A stretch of 64,000 bases of DNA from JAVKLU01 sp031538895 (GCA_031538895.1 JAVKLU010000083.1:38295-102294); one strand, 5' to 3'. Positions 54,296 to 62,852 are shown, counted from the stretch's first letter. The notes: a model not told the origin generated them from the letters alone. Translations and numbers: made by a program.

Positions 54296-55492
54296 ATGTA
54301 CGAACCACGAGTGTTATCTGGCATGCGCCCAACCGGTGCCTTGCATTTGGGCCACTACCACGGCGCGCTCAAAAACTGGGTGCAGTTACAAACCGAATAC
54401 CCCTGTTATTTTTTTGTCGCCGATTGGCACGCACTCACCACGCATTACGAAGACACGCGCATCATCGCCAAAAGCACGACTGAAATGCTGATCGACTGGT
54501 TGGCCTGCGGCATTGATCCCAATCAGGCGACTCTATTCATTCAATCGCGAATTCCCGAACACGCCGAACTAATGGTTTTGTTATCGATGATGACACCATT
54601 GTCGTGGTTAGAACGCGTCCCGACCTATAAAGATCAACAAGAAAAACTCGCGGATAAAGATTTATCAACATATGGTTTTTTAGGTTATCCCTTATTGCAA
54701 TCAGCCGACGTTTTGATTTATCGCGCCAGCATGGTGCCTGTGGGCGAAGACCAAGTACCGCATATCGAAATGACGCGTGAAATTGCGCGCCGCTTTAATC
54801 ACCTATTCGGTAAAGAACCTGACTTTGAAGAAAAAGCCCTAGACGCCGTCAAAAAACTCGGCAGCAAACGCGCGCGTTTGTATATTGAATTGCGCACGGC
54901 GTTTCAAGAACAAGGTATTGAAGACGCCTTGAAGCAGGCGCAAGCGATGATTAACGAAGCGCACAATTTATCGCAAATTGATCGCGAACGTTTGTTTGGA
55001 TATTTGGAAGGCGGACGCAAATTGATTTTGCAAGAACCGCAAGCCCTGCTCACCGAGTCTTCACGCTTGCCTGGTTTGGACGGGCAAAAAATGTCTAAGA
55101 GTTACGGCAACACCATCGCGCTACGTGATGATCGCGAAACCGTGAGTAAAAAAGTCAAAACCATGCCCACTGATCCGGCGCGGATTCGGCGCACCGATGC
55201 GGGCAATCCCGATCGCTGTCCGGTTTGGCAATTCCATTTGGTGTATTCCGATAAAGCCACCCAAGACTGGTGTCAAACCGGTTGCGTGACGGCGGGAATC
55301 GGTTGCTTGGAATGCAAACAACCCGTGATTGATGCGGTGTTGCGTGAACAAGAACCGATGTTTGAACGTGCACAGCGATATTTGGATGACCCCAGCTTAG
55401 TCAAAGCCATCATTGCCGACGGTTGTGACAAGGCGCACGCGACCGCGCAAGAAACCATGCGAGATGTGCGCGAGGCGATGGGATTGATGTGA
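54296..55492 (+). CDS. trpS: Tryptophanyl-tRNA synthetase (long form with Fe-S type cysteines)
   Basis: 398 residues; class I signature LHLGHYHG (near residue 19) and KMSKSYG (about 265). It is longer than the E. coli enzyme. Cysteines C308, C330, C337 and C340 give the spacing C-x21-C-x6-C-x2-C, close to the C-x22-C-x6-C-x2-C that holds a [4Fe-4S] cluster near the anticodon site in the Thermotoga maritima enzyme. Cluster binding here is inference. Confidence 0.95.
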   Translation: MYEPRVLSGMRPTGALHLGHYHGALKNWVQLQTEYPCYFFVADWHALTTHYEDTRIIAKSTTEMLIDWLACGIDPNQATLFIQSRIPEHAELMVLLSMMTPLSWLERVPTYKDQQEKLADKDLSTYGFLGYPLLQSADVLIYRASMVPVGEDQVPHIEMTREIARRFNHLFGKEPDFEEKALDAVKKLGSKRARLYIELRTAFQEQGIEDALKQAQAMINEAHNLSQIDRERLFGYLEGGRKLILQEPQALLTESSRLPGLDGQKMSKSYGNTIALRDDRETVSKKVKTMPTDPARIRRTDAGNPDRCPVWQFHLVYSDKATQDWCQTGCVTAGIGCLECKQPVIDAVLREQEPMFERAQRYLDDPSLVKAIIADGCDKAHATAQETMRDVREAMGLM

Positions 55493-55576
55493 ACCGAATG
55501 CAGATAAACGACGCAGAACATCGTTTCAATCCCTATCTACAATTATTGCCCCAAAATTCCCGCCGAATCTAAATGC

Positions 55577-55606
55577 TTGAATGTATTGTGGCTTTTCGGC
55601 TAAAAT
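55577..55606 (+). promoter_or_regulatory. Promoter of tRNA-Gln (and perhaps prs)
   Basis: TTGAAT (55577-55582), 18-bp spacer, TAAAAT (55601-55606), about 50 bp before the tRNA. Confidence 0.6.
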
Positions 55607-55660
55607 CGCCCTCTTTCAAAATTTACGGCATCAGAATTTTGATGTAATAAGTAAAGTCGT

Positions 55661-55737
55661 AGGGGAATCGCCAAGCTGGTTAAGGCACTGGATTTTGATT
55701 CCAGCATGCGAAGGTTCGAATCCTTCTTCCCCTGCCA
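55661..55737 (+). tRNA. tRNA-Gln (anticodon TTG)
   Basis: Acceptor stem aggggaa/ttcccct, anticodon stem ctgga/tccag with loop carrying TTG, T-arm aggttcgaatcct, encoded CCA at 55735-55737. It sits before prs and rplY as in other betaproteobacteria. Confidence 0.95.
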
Positions 55738-55793
55738 GATCAATACTCAAAAATAACACCACCAGTGGTTCATCCATAAATTAGTCTCTTCGC

Positions 55794-55829
55794 ACCCGCA
55801 TCGACTCATTTGCTTGCGGGTTTTATTTT
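55794..55829 (+). terminator. Hairpin between tRNA-Gln and prs
   Basis: acccgca (55794-55800) pairs with tgcgggt (55815-55821) over a 14-base loop, followed by the T-rich ttttatttt. It may end the tRNA transcript or attenuate entry into prs, whose ATG is 26 bp downstream. Confidence 0.6.
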
Positions 55830-55846
55830 GCCCTATATTTTTCGCT

Positions 55847-56815
55847 ATGAATGAACTGATGATTTTCGCCGGCAACGCCAACCGTGCTTTAGCGAAAAAA
55901 GTATCTGACGCATTGGGGCTCACTTTAGGCAGAGCGACGGTATCAAAATTCTCTGACGGCGAAACCACGGTCGAAATTAACGAAAATGTTCGCGGTAAAA
56001 ATATTTTTGTTCTGCAATCAACCTGTGCCCCAACCAACGACAATTTGATGGAAATCATTTTGATGGTTGATGCTTTAAAGCGCGCGTCTGCAGGCCGTAT
56101 TACTGCCGCGATTCCATATTTTGGCTATGCTCGTCAAGACCGTCGCCCACGTTCAGCGCGGGTTGCGATCTCCGCCAAGGTCATCGCCAATATGCTCGAA
56201 ATGGCTGGCGTGCACCGCGTGTTAATCATGGATTTACATGCCGATCAAGTACAAGGATTTTTTGATATTCCGGTCGATAATATTTACGCCTCGCCAGTAT
56301 TGTTGGCCGACTTGGACAAAAACAATCACGACAATTTAATGGTTGTGTCGCCCGACGTTGGCGGCGTTGTGCGAGCCCGCGCGTTCGCCAAACGTCTGAA
56401 TTGTGGCCTGGCTATTATTGATAAACGTCGTCCACGCCCCAATGTGGCTGAAGTCATGCACGTCATCGGTGATGTCAGCGGTCGTAACTGTGTCATCATG
56501 GACGACATCGTCGATACTGCCGGCACCTTGTCGGCAGCGGCCAATGTCTTGAAGAAAAATGGCGCGACGAGAGTCTCTGCGTATTGCACGCACGCGGTCC
56601 TGTCTGGTAAAGCGATTGCCAAAATCACCGACTCGCCTTTAGATGAAGTAGTTGTCACCGATTCGATCCCACTCTCGCAAGAGGCGATGAATTGCCCCAA
56701 AATCCGACAAATTTCGTGCGCTAATTTGTTAGCCGAAACTATTACCCGAATTACTCGCGGTGATTCAGTTTTAGAAATGTTTGTCGAAACCGAAGATTTA
56801 CTCACCCATCCATAG
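55847..56815 (+). CDS. prs: Ribose-phosphate pyrophosphokinase
   Basis: 322 residues that make PRPP for nucleotides, histidine, tryptophan and NAD. Landmarks: GRATVSKFSDGETTVEINEN, RQDRRPRSARV, MDLHADQVQGFFDIPVDN and the PRPP loop MDDIVDTAGTL. The open frame begins inside the upstream hairpin; ATG 55847 (MNELMIFAGNANRAL) gives the usual N-terminus. Confidence 0.96.
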   Translation: MNELMIFAGNANRALAKKVSDALGLTLGRATVSKFSDGETTVEINENVRGKNIFVLQSTCAPTNDNLMEIILMVDALKRASAGRITAAIPYFGYARQDRRPRSARVAISAKVIANMLEMAGVHRVLIMDLHADQVQGFFDIPVDNIYASPVLLADLDKNNHDNLMVVSPDVGGVVRARAFAKRLNCGLAIIDKRRPRPNVAEVMHVIGDVSGRNCVIMDDIVDTAGTLSAAANVLKKNGATRVSAYCTHAVLSGKAIAKITDSPLDEVVVTDSIPLSQEAMNCPKIRQISCANLLAETITRITRGDSVLEMFVETEDLLTHP

Positions 56816-56825
56816 TTTTTTTGTC

Positions 56826-56848
56826 CCCCTCTGGTCGCGGAGGGGTTT
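56826..56848 (+). terminator. Hairpin between prs and rplY
   Basis: cccctc (56826-56831) and gaggggtt (from 56840) with an 8-base loop, followed by tttgtt. It may be a partial terminator separating expression of prs from rplY. Confidence 0.55.
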
Positions 56849-56871
56849 GTTATTGTTTATTTGGAGTCTTT

Positions 56872-57471
56872 ATGAAAATTATTGCAACTACCCGTTCACT
56901 GTATGGCACGAGTGCGAGCCGCCGCCTACGGAATTCCGGCAAAACCCCAGGCATTTTGTACGGTGGTACTGATGCGCCAATCCCCATCGAGATTGATCAC
57001 AATCCGATTTATCACGCCTTAAAAAAGGAAGCTTTTCATGCTTCGATTCATGATCTGGAATTAGATGGTAAAACGACCAAAGTTCTATTACGTGATTTCC
57101 AAACCCATGCGTTTAAACAATTGGTATTGCACCTTGATCTTCAACGCGTCGACCCCAATAAACCCGTTCATATGAAAGTCCCCCTGCATTTTATTAATGC
57201 AGAAATTTCTCCTGCGGTGAAAGTGTCTAGCGCAATCATCAACCACGTGGTCAATGAATTGAACATTATTTGCTTGCCCAAAGATTTACCTGAATTTATT
57301 TCGGTTGATTTATCGACATTACAAGTGGGCGTGTCATTGCATTTAAAAAGCTTGTCTCTGCCAGCAGGTGTCACCACTGCGGATAACGAAGACTTAACCA
57401 TCGTGACCGCAGTCGTGCCGGCAGGTTTGGTTGAAGAACCTGTAAGCGCAGCAGCAACACCAACAGCGTAA
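56872..57471 (+). CDS. rplY: Ribosomal protein L25/CTC family
   Basis: 199 residues: an N-terminal 5S rRNA-binding L25 domain (RSLYGTSASRRLRNSGKTPG, ILYGG) and the C-terminal CTC beta domain with an Ala/Pro-rich end. The ribosome binding site TTGGAG precedes ATG 56872; the earlier frame is not used. pth, often next, is missing here. Confidence 0.95.
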   Translation: MKIIATTRSLYGTSASRRLRNSGKTPGILYGGTDAPIPIEIDHNPIYHALKKEAFHASIHDLELDGKTTKVLLRDFQTHAFKQLVLHLDLQRVDPNKPVHMKVPLHFINAEISPAVKVSSAIINHVVNELNIICLPKDLPEFISVDLSTLQVGVSLHLKSLSLPAGVTTADNEDLTIVTAVVPAGLVEEPVSAAATPTA

Positions 57472-57480
57472 TTACCCTGA

Positions 57481-57520
57481 TGTGCGGTATTGTGATGAAT
57501 ACGTATCACAATATCGCACA
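57481..57520. other. 16-bp inverted repeat after rplY, in a 305-bp gap
   Basis: tgtgcggtattgtgat (57481-57496) and atcacaatatcgcaca (57505-57520) pair with one mismatch around an 8-base loop. No U tract follows. The rest of the gap (to 57776) contains an open stretch without an ATG (about 57551-57780) ending in TGA just inside the next gene; it encodes a hydrophilic Lys/Arg-rich tail and looks like a gene remnant, but I do not recognise it. Confidence 0.55.
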
Positions 57521-57776
57521 ATATCCACACTAAATACTAAAAACTATAAGCAAAACCAAAAGGTATCCCATACCCAATTTTTGCGAATTTTGCGCTTGCT
57601 TCGGAGGTGCGTGCGCCGTCGTTGCCAAACCTGCTTGACCACAAACCATTTGAAACTGAATTTGGTGATTTTTTTCAAAAAATACACGAAAGAGTTAAAG
57701 TGCTAAAGAGAGAACGTAAACGATTATCCCCTTCGATTAAAAACCTACCAAACTCATTAAATGAACCAGATAAAAT

Positions 57777-58316
57777 ATGAGTCATTGCACAATGAAACAA
57801 CAGCCCATCATTACCCTCCTTGCCTATTTTGTTTTTGCTGGTGTTTGTCACGCTGCATGTAACGAAGATGCAGCGAAAAACATCCGCTCATCAAGCATGG
57901 AAGACCAGGGTAAAGTAAATATGTTGCGTGCTGTTGGCTGTGATGCTTCAGAGATTCAGCAAGCTATTCAAGAGCGACTGAAAACTGGACTTGAGAACAA
58001 TCGCAAACGAAACGAAGCCGTTGTAGCCAAAGAGCAGGTAGAACGCGAAGCGAAGCAGAAGAAGTCTGTCGATGCACTTAATGCACAAATTGCGGAGGAC
58101 AACGCAAAGCGTGACGAATTCGACCAAGCGATGGCAGATAAGTGTGGTGAGTACCCTATGGAGCTAAAAATCGGAATGCCTGAAAAGCTGCTCGTTCTTG
58201 GCTGCGCTGGTCAAGCAAGCCTTTCTGGTGAATCCTATGGCGGGCGCGTCTATCGTGTGTATGGAGCACTCGTGTCGGTTCAAAAGGAACGAGTAGTCCG
58301 CTGGGTTAGAGAGTAA
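57777..58316 (+). CDS. Secreted protein of unknown function
   Basis: 179 residues (or 174 from the second ATG at 57792). Signal peptide to about residue 27 (FVFAGVCHAACNED). The middle (about 65-120) is a charged coiled coil rich in Lys, Glu and Gln. The C-terminal 45 residues (MELKIGMPEKLLVLGCAGQA, then a Val-rich strand end) faintly resemble the SmpA/BamE-like fold. Cysteines at about 28, 55, 123 and 143 could pair in the periplasm. Codon use differs a little from the neighbours. No operon partner; a terminator lies about 100 bp after its stop. Confidence 0.65.
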   Translation: MSHCTMKQQPIITLLAYFVFAGVCHAACNEDAAKNIRSSSMEDQGKVNMLRAVGCDASEIQQAIQERLKTGLENNRKRNEAVVAKEQVEREAKQKKSVDALNAQIAEDNAKRDEFDQAMADKCGEYPMELKIGMPEKLLVLGCAGQASLSGESYGGRVYRVYGALVSVQKERVVRWVRE

Positions 58317-58388
58317 CCCCTCTCCGCCCACCCAATTTAACCATTGTGGTGTCGTACCACGCCCATATTGTTCGTAAACAAGGTGACT

Positions 58389-58410
58389 GCCAATACACAT
58401 ATGTATTGGC
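58389..58410. other. Short perfect hairpin before the terminator
   Basis: gccaataca, loop cata, tgtattggc. It lies between the secreted protein and the terminator; no evident function. Confidence 0.5.
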
Positions 58411-58416
58411 CTGAAA

Positions 58417-58448
58417 ACAAAAAAGCCACCTTGCGGTGGCTTTTTTGT
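58417..58448. terminator. Bidirectional rho-independent terminator
   Basis: acaaaaaagccacc, loop ttgc, ggtggcttttttgt. T tracts on both sides let it serve the plus-strand secreted protein gene and the minus-strand tRNA-Asp/tRNA-Val unit. Confidence 0.9.
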
Positions 58449-58478
58449 TTTCTAAATCAATGACTTAGAAGTTTATGT

Positions 58479-58555
58479 TGGCGGAGCGGACGGGACTCGA
58501 ACCCGCGACCCTCGGCGTGACAGGCCGATATTCTAACCAACTGAACTACCGCTCC
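58479..58555 (-). tRNA. tRNA-Asp (anticodon GTC)
   Basis: Minus strand: acceptor GGAGCGG pairing with CCGCTCC, D-arm GTTCAGTTGGTTAGAAT, anticodon loop CTGTCAC, T-arm CGGGTTCGAGTCCCG, encoded CCA. Confidence 0.96.
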
Positions 58556-58638
58556 TCTTGTGACACTAGATGTTACCTTTGCGACTCACTGCGCTTATCG
58601 ATTGCTATTTACCGATTTTTACTTATCGAACAGTGTTT

Positions 58639-58714
58639 TGGTGGGTATTGAGAGGCTCGAACTCCCGACCTACGCCTTGTAAGGGCGCCGCTCTACCAAC
58701 TGAGCTAAACACCC
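58639..58714 (-). tRNA. tRNA-Val (anticodon TAC)
   Basis: Minus strand: acceptor GGGTGTT with AATACCC, D-arm AGCTCAGTTGGTAGAGC, anticodon loop CTTACAA, T-arm GGGAGTTCGAGCCTC, encoded CCA. It lies immediately after rpsT. Confidence 0.95.
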
Positions 58715-58720
58715 TAAAAA

Positions 58721-58990
58721 TTATGCCAAGCCCATCGCCTTAATCGCCGCGTTTAAACGGCTTTTGTGACGGGCGGCCTTGTTTTTGTGAACGATGTTTT
58801 TATCAGCGATCGAATCCAAAACAGAAACCGACGCTTGATACACCGCAGCAGCAGCTGCTTTGTTACCCGCCTCAATCGCTGTGCGCACACGTTTGACCGC
58901 AGTACGGTATTGCGAACGCTGAGCCGAATTATGTTCATTCAACGCGACCGACTGGCGCGCACGTTTTTTTGCCTGTTTAGTATTTGCCAT
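58721..58990 (-). CDS. rpsT: Ribosomal protein S20 (bS20)
   Basis: 89-residue small-subunit protein: MANTKQAKKRARQSVALNEH and the ending NKAARHKSRLNAAIKAMGLA are diagnostic. Its mRNA probably runs on into tRNA-Val and tRNA-Asp, only 6 bp further. Confidence 0.97.
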   Translation of the reverse strand: MANTKQAKKRARQSVALNEHNSAQRSQYRTAVKRVRTAIEAGNKAAAAAVYQASVSVLDSIADKNIVHKNKAARHKSRLNAAIKAMGLA

Positions 58991-59076
58991 GTATTAATAA
59001 CCCAGAAACTAAATTACATTACTTAAAATAAATCACGCCCAGCCGCCCAACAATTGGGGAAGCGGAAAAGGGCGCG

Positions 59077-59105
59077 ATTTTAATCGAATAAATTCGTAAG
59101 GGCAA
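59077..59105 (-). promoter_or_regulatory. Promoter of rpsT
   Basis: Minus strand: TTGCCC (59105-59100), 17-bp spacer, TAAAAT (59082-59077), about 90 bp before the rpsT ATG. Confidence 0.65.
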
Positions 59106-59227
59106 CTAAAAAATCGCAATGCCCGAGTATTAACTGATTTTTACTGACGCCATTTAATCGCCGCTCTTTTGCTTACCCTGTCTATTTTTAACACTTACCA
59201 ATTCTTTAGCACTGATTTTTTTTCAGA

Positions 59228-59262
59228 ATTTACGCATTCACAACTTACGCATTCACAATTTA
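59228..59262. repeat. 15-bp tandem duplication at the rdgB stop
   Basis: tacgcattcacaa at 59231 and 59246 (period 15), with partial flanking units. The rdgB stop TGA (59255-59253, minus strand) is inside the second copy. Confidence 0.82.
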
Positions 59263-59846
59263 CTAAGCACCATCAATTGCTGGCGTAAAGCACTGATTGC
59301 CTGAGCGCGATGGCTTAACTGCATTTTTTCGTGGCGCGATAACTGCGCCGCAGTTTTACCTAATTGCGGTAGATAAAAAATAGGATCGTAACCAAAACCT
59401 GATTCTCCCTGCGCGGCATGGCTTATTTCACCGTGCCAGGTTCCCGAGGCAATAATCGGGAACGGGTCGCTCACCGAACGCACCATGACCAACACGCAAA
59501 CAAAGTAAGCATGGCGATTAGATTCATTTTGTAGCGCGGCCAAGAGCTTGATATTATTATCAAGGTCCAATCCACTTGAACTGAAACGACGTGACAAAAC
59601 CCCTGGTGCGCCGCCAAGCGCCGTCACGCACAAACCCGAATCATCGGCTAAAGCGGGATAACCCGTATGTTGTGCGGCATGACGCACTTTAGCCAAAGCG
59701 TTCTCGACAAAAGTTCCAAAAACTTCCTCAGCATCCGTGATGTGCCATTCACTTTGCGGACGCACCTGCCAGGGCAGTCCATCTAAACTATCGGTCAATT
59801 CAGCGACTTTGCCCGCGTTATTGCTGGCGATGACTAAAGTTTGCAT
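59253..59846 (-). CDS. rdgB: dITP/XTP pyrophosphatase (RdgB/HAM1)
   Basis: 197 residues that clear ITP, dITP and XTP from the nucleotide pool. Conserved: VIASNNAGKVAEL at the start, ALADDSGLCVTALGGAPGV, GFGYDPIFYLP, and the ending MQLSHRAQAI. It follows rph by 33 bp on the same strand. Confidence 0.95.
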   Translation of the reverse strand: MQTLVIASNNAGKVAELTDSLDGLPWQVRPQSEWHITDAEEVFGTFVENALAKVRHAAQHTGYPALADDSGLCVTALGGAPGVLSRRFSSSGLDLDNNIKLLAALQNESNRHAYFVCVLVMVRSVSDPFPIIASGTWHGEISHAAQGESGFGYDPIFYLPQLGKTAAQLSRHEKMQLSHRAQAISALRQQLMVLSKL

Positions 59847-59879
59847 GACATCACATTCTTAAAAACCATTCTATCAATG

Positions 59880-60590
59880 CTATGCCGCAATATTTAAAAC
59901 TTCTTTTTGCGCACGAATCAATTGCCGAATACCTTGCCCTGCCGCATCTAGCATTCGGCTTAATTGATTCGCGTCAAACGCCGCGCCTTCAGCAGTGCCT
60001 TGAATCTCAATAAACTGCCCCTCTTCATTCATCACGACATTCATGTCGGTATCGCAGACAGAATCTTTCGCGTAGTCCAAATCTAAACAGACCTCACCAT
60101 TGACCACGCCGACAGAAATTGCGGCAATAAAATTTTTAATTGGCAATGTCGGTAATACCCCTTTTTTCACCGCCTCGTTGAGTGCGTCATATACCGCCAC
60201 CATCGCCCCCGTAATTGAAGCAGTTCGGGTTCCACCATCGGCTTGCAAAACATCGCAATCAAGCGTTAAGGTAAAGCCTGGCATCGCATCCAAATCAACT
60301 GCCATCCGTAGTGATCGGCCAATCAGACGTTGAATTTCTTGCGTACGGCCAGATTGTTTCCCCCGTGCGGCTTCGCGATCCGAACGGGTATGCGTTGCGC
60401 GTGGCAGCATTCCGTACTCTGCCGTCAGCCAGCCAGTTGCTTGTCCGCGTAAAAAAGAGGGTAATTTTTGCTCTAACGATGCCGTACACAGCACACGAGT
60501 TTCGCCCATTTCAACTAAAACAGAAGCTTCCGCATGACGGGTGAATCCACGGGTAAAACGAATCGGACGCAATTGATAAATCTGGGTCAT
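59880..60590 (-). CDS. rph: Ribonuclease PH
   Basis: 236-residue phosphorolytic 3'-exonuclease that trims tRNA ends. Conserved: RPIRFTRGFTRHAEASVLVE, GWLTAEYGMLPRATHTR, DCDVLQADGGTRTASITGA. The ATG overlaps the engB stop as ATGA. Confidence 0.96.
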   Translation of the reverse strand: MTQIYQLRPIRFTRGFTRHAEASVLVEMGETRVLCTASLEQKLPSFLRGQATGWLTAEYGMLPRATHTRSDREAARGKQSGRTQEIQRLIGRSLRMAVDLDAMPGFTLTLDCDVLQADGGTRTASITGAMVAVYDALNEAVKKGVLPTLPIKNFIAAISVGVVNGEVCLDLDYAKDSVCDTDMNVVMNEEGQFIEIQGTAEGAAFDANQLSRMLDAAGQGIRQLIRAQKEVLNIAA

Positions 60591-61288
60591 AGTTCTGTCG
60601 GTGTGTTAATCCATTGATTGATCAAAGCATCTGCTGCACGCAAACCTTCGCGTTTTAAAACTGAAAAAAATTGTACGGTAATCGACGCGCCCCAATTGGC
60701 GTAATGCTCCGTCACCATCGCTTGCGTTTTTTGCCAGTTAACTTGCCGCTCGCGCGAACTTAATTTATCGGCTTTGGTCAATAACAGCAACAAGGGTTTT
60801 TGCTGCACCGAAAATAAATCCAACAAAGCTCTATCGAGATCTTGCATCGGATGACGTGCATCCATCACCAGAACCAAACCGGCAATCTGCCTGCGTTGGG
60901 TCATGTAATGCGTTAATAATGTGCGCCATTTTTCTTGCATCGGACCATCGACCGCCGCATAGCCATAACCTGGCAAATCGACCAAAAGCCCGCGCATCGC
61001 AGTTTCATCAATCGCATCGTTTCGATGTTGCGCAACGTGTCCACCACCAATCGAATAAAAATTAATCGTATGCGTTCGACCTGGCGTTTTAGAGGCAAAC
61101 GCCAATCGTTTTTGTTGGCATAACACGTTAATCGCGCTGGATTTACCCGCGTTAGAACGCCCTGCAAAAACGATTTCAGGCACGAGTGTTTCGGGCAATT
61201 GACTGGGCAAAAATGCACTTTTGTAATAGCGCGCTTGCCACAGCGGCGAAGTCGTTGGCGCAGCGTTAGAAAAAGCAGGAATCGTCAC
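60587..61288 (-). CDS. engB: Ribosome biogenesis GTP-binding protein EngB (YsxC/YihA)
   Basis: 233-residue GTPase needed for 50S assembly. G1 FAGRSNAGKSS, G3 LVDLPGYGYA, G4 LLTKADKL. The likely start is GTG (61288), leaving only a few bases to the -10 box at 61297-61302, so the message may be nearly leaderless. First gene of engB-rph-rdgB. Confidence 0.94.
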   Translation of the reverse strand: MTIPAFSNAAPTTSPLWQARYYKSAFLPSQLPETLVPEIVFAGRSNAGKSSAINVLCQQKRLAFASKTPGRTHTINFYSIGGGHVAQHRNDAIDETAMRGLLVDLPGYGYAAVDGPMQEKWRTLLTHYMTQRRQIAGLVLVMDARHPMQDLDRALLDLFSVQQKPLLLLLTKADKLSSRERQVNWQKTQAMVTEHYANWGASITVQFFSVLKREGLRAADALINQWINTPTEL

Positions 61289-61296
61289 AAATAATC

Positions 61297-61325
61297 ACTA
61301 TAAAAAATAATCAACACTTAATCAA
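61297..61325 (-). promoter_or_regulatory. Promoter of engB, -35 formed by the tandem array
   Basis: Minus strand: TTGATT (61325-61320), 17-bp spacer, TATAGT (61302-61297). The -35 hexamer is part of the second unit of the 11-bp array, so further TTGAxT hexamers recur every 11 bp upstream. Confidence 0.65.
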
Positions 61326-61418
61326 CACTTAATCAATACCGAGTCAATACCGAGTCAATACCGAGTCAACACCGAGTCAACACCGAGTCAACACCGAGTC
61401 AACACCGAGTCAACACCA
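61309..61418. repeat. 11-bp tandem array, ten units, between divergent engB and asd
   Basis: Ten contiguous 11-bp units, drifting from aatcaacactt (two) through aatcaataccg and agtcaataccg (two) to agtcaacaccg (four) and agtcaacacca. On the minus strand each unit carries TTGAxT. No spacers, so not CRISPR. Confidence 0.95.
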
Positions 61419-61730
61419 TTACGACGGCATCATTTTGCACATCATCTTTCACCATCATCTTCTACCATTAGCGAGGCGCGATATTACTCGTGACACGTTC
61501 AAGTCGCGACACTAATTTATTTGATGTCGTCAAAAATCGTTCTCAAAAACACCACTCACCAAACCATAAAACTTGTAATAGCAATGATATTTGACGATGC
61601 GTCAGCAATTGCAATGCTTGAATATGTTTTAATTCGCTCCCTTTTATGAGTTGAGTAAAAATCTAGACACCATCTAAACATCTATGATTTTTATGCAAGC
61701 ACATCTAATTTTGTAACCCGCGAGGATTTA
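61419..61730. other. Intergenic region upstream of asd
   Basis: About 310 bp with no further open frame or hairpin I can support. Its right end carries the asd ribosome binding site, GAGGA a few bases before ATGATG. It should hold the asd promoter. Confidence 0.4.
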
Positions 61731-62852
61731 ATGATGAAAGCAGTTGGTTTGGTCGGTTGGCGTGGCATGGTTGGTTCTGTATTGATGGAAAGAATGCACG
61801 CCGAGAATGATTTTGCGCTAATTGAACCCGTATTTTTTTCCACCTCGAATGCGGGCGGCGGCGCACCAGTTTGGGCGCGTAACGAAAAAAAATTATTGGA
61901 CGCCAGCGACATCACCGCGCTCAAAAAATGTGAGGTGATTATTTCCTGCCAAGGTGGGGATTACACCAAACAAGTTTTTCCTCAGCTGCGTGCATCCGGT
62001 TGGAAGGGATATTGGATAGACGCCGCATCAGCCTTGCGCATGGACCAAGACGCCATTATTATTTTAGATCCGGTTAACCGTAGCGTTATCGATCAGGCGA
62101 TGGTCAAGGGCAAAAAAGATTTCATCGGAGGCAATTGCACGGTCAGTTTGATGTTGATGGGGTTATCGGGATTATTTCAAAATGATTTAGTCCAATGGAT
62201 TAGCGCCATGACTTATCAAGCCGCCAGTGGTGCAGGAGCGCAAAATATGCGTGAGCTCATTTCGCAAATGGGTGTTTTACATCACGCGGTCAGCGATGAA
62301 CTGGTCAATCCATCTTCAGCAATTTTGGACATCGACCGCAAAATCACTGCAACATTAAATGACACCAAATTTCCCACCCAAGAATTTGGCGCCGCTTTAG
62401 CCGGTAGCTTGATCCCGTGGATTGATAGTGAATTAGAAAGTGGGCAAAGTCGCGAAGAATGGAAAGGCGAAGTTGAATGCAACAAAATTTTGAATTACGC
62501 TCCGGGCACAATCAAAATTGACGGTGTCTGCGCGCGCATTGGCGCGATGCGCTGTCACAGCCAAGGTTTAACCATCAAACTGAAAAAAAATGTGCCCATG
62601 GCTGATCTTGAAAATATCATTGCCAATGCCAATCCCTGGGTAAAACTCATTCCCAATCACAAACCTGACACCGTGCGCGAATTAAGTCCCGCCAAAGTCA
62701 GCGGCACTTTAACCGTGCCCGTCGGACGTTTGCGTAAAATGAATTTTGGCTCTGAATACCTGTGCGCATTTACGGTGGGTGATCAATTGTTATGGGGCGC
62801 GGCGGAACCTTTACGTCGGATGTTGCGAATTATTTTAGAAGCACCGCAATAA
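61731..62852 (+). CDS. asd: Aspartate-semialdehyde dehydrogenase
   Basis: 373 residues, second step of the aspartate pathway to lysine, threonine, methionine and diaminopimelate. NADP-binding GLVGWRGMVGSVLMERM, catalytic cysteine in FIGGNCTVSLML, YQAASGAGAQNMRELISQMG, and the active-site histidine region RIGAMRCHSQGLTIKL. Two adjacent ATG codons occur; either can start. It is the gammaproteobacterial-type Asd without the usual leuC/D/B neighbours. Confidence 0.97.
   Translation: MMKAVGLVGWRGMVGSVLMERMHAENDFALIEPVFFSTSNAGGGAPVWARNEKKLLDASDITALKKCEVIISCQGGDYTKQVFPQLRASGWKGYWIDAASALRMDQDAIIILDPVNRSVIDQAMVKGKKDFIGGNCTVSLMLMGLSGLFQNDLVQWISAMTYQAASGAGAQNMRELISQMGVLHHAVSDELVNPSSAILDIDRKITATLNDTKFPTQEFGAALAGSLIPWIDSELESGQSREEWKGEVECNKILNYAPGTIKIDGVCARIGAMRCHSQGLTIKLKKNVPMADLENIIANANPWVKLIPNHKPDTVRELSPAKVSGTLTVPVGRLRKMNFGSEYLCAFTVGDQLLWGAAEPLRRMLRIILEAPQ

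Noticed and set aside
61309..61418. Possible CRISPR array
   Set aside because: Units are 11 bp and contiguous, without spacers, and no cas genes are present.
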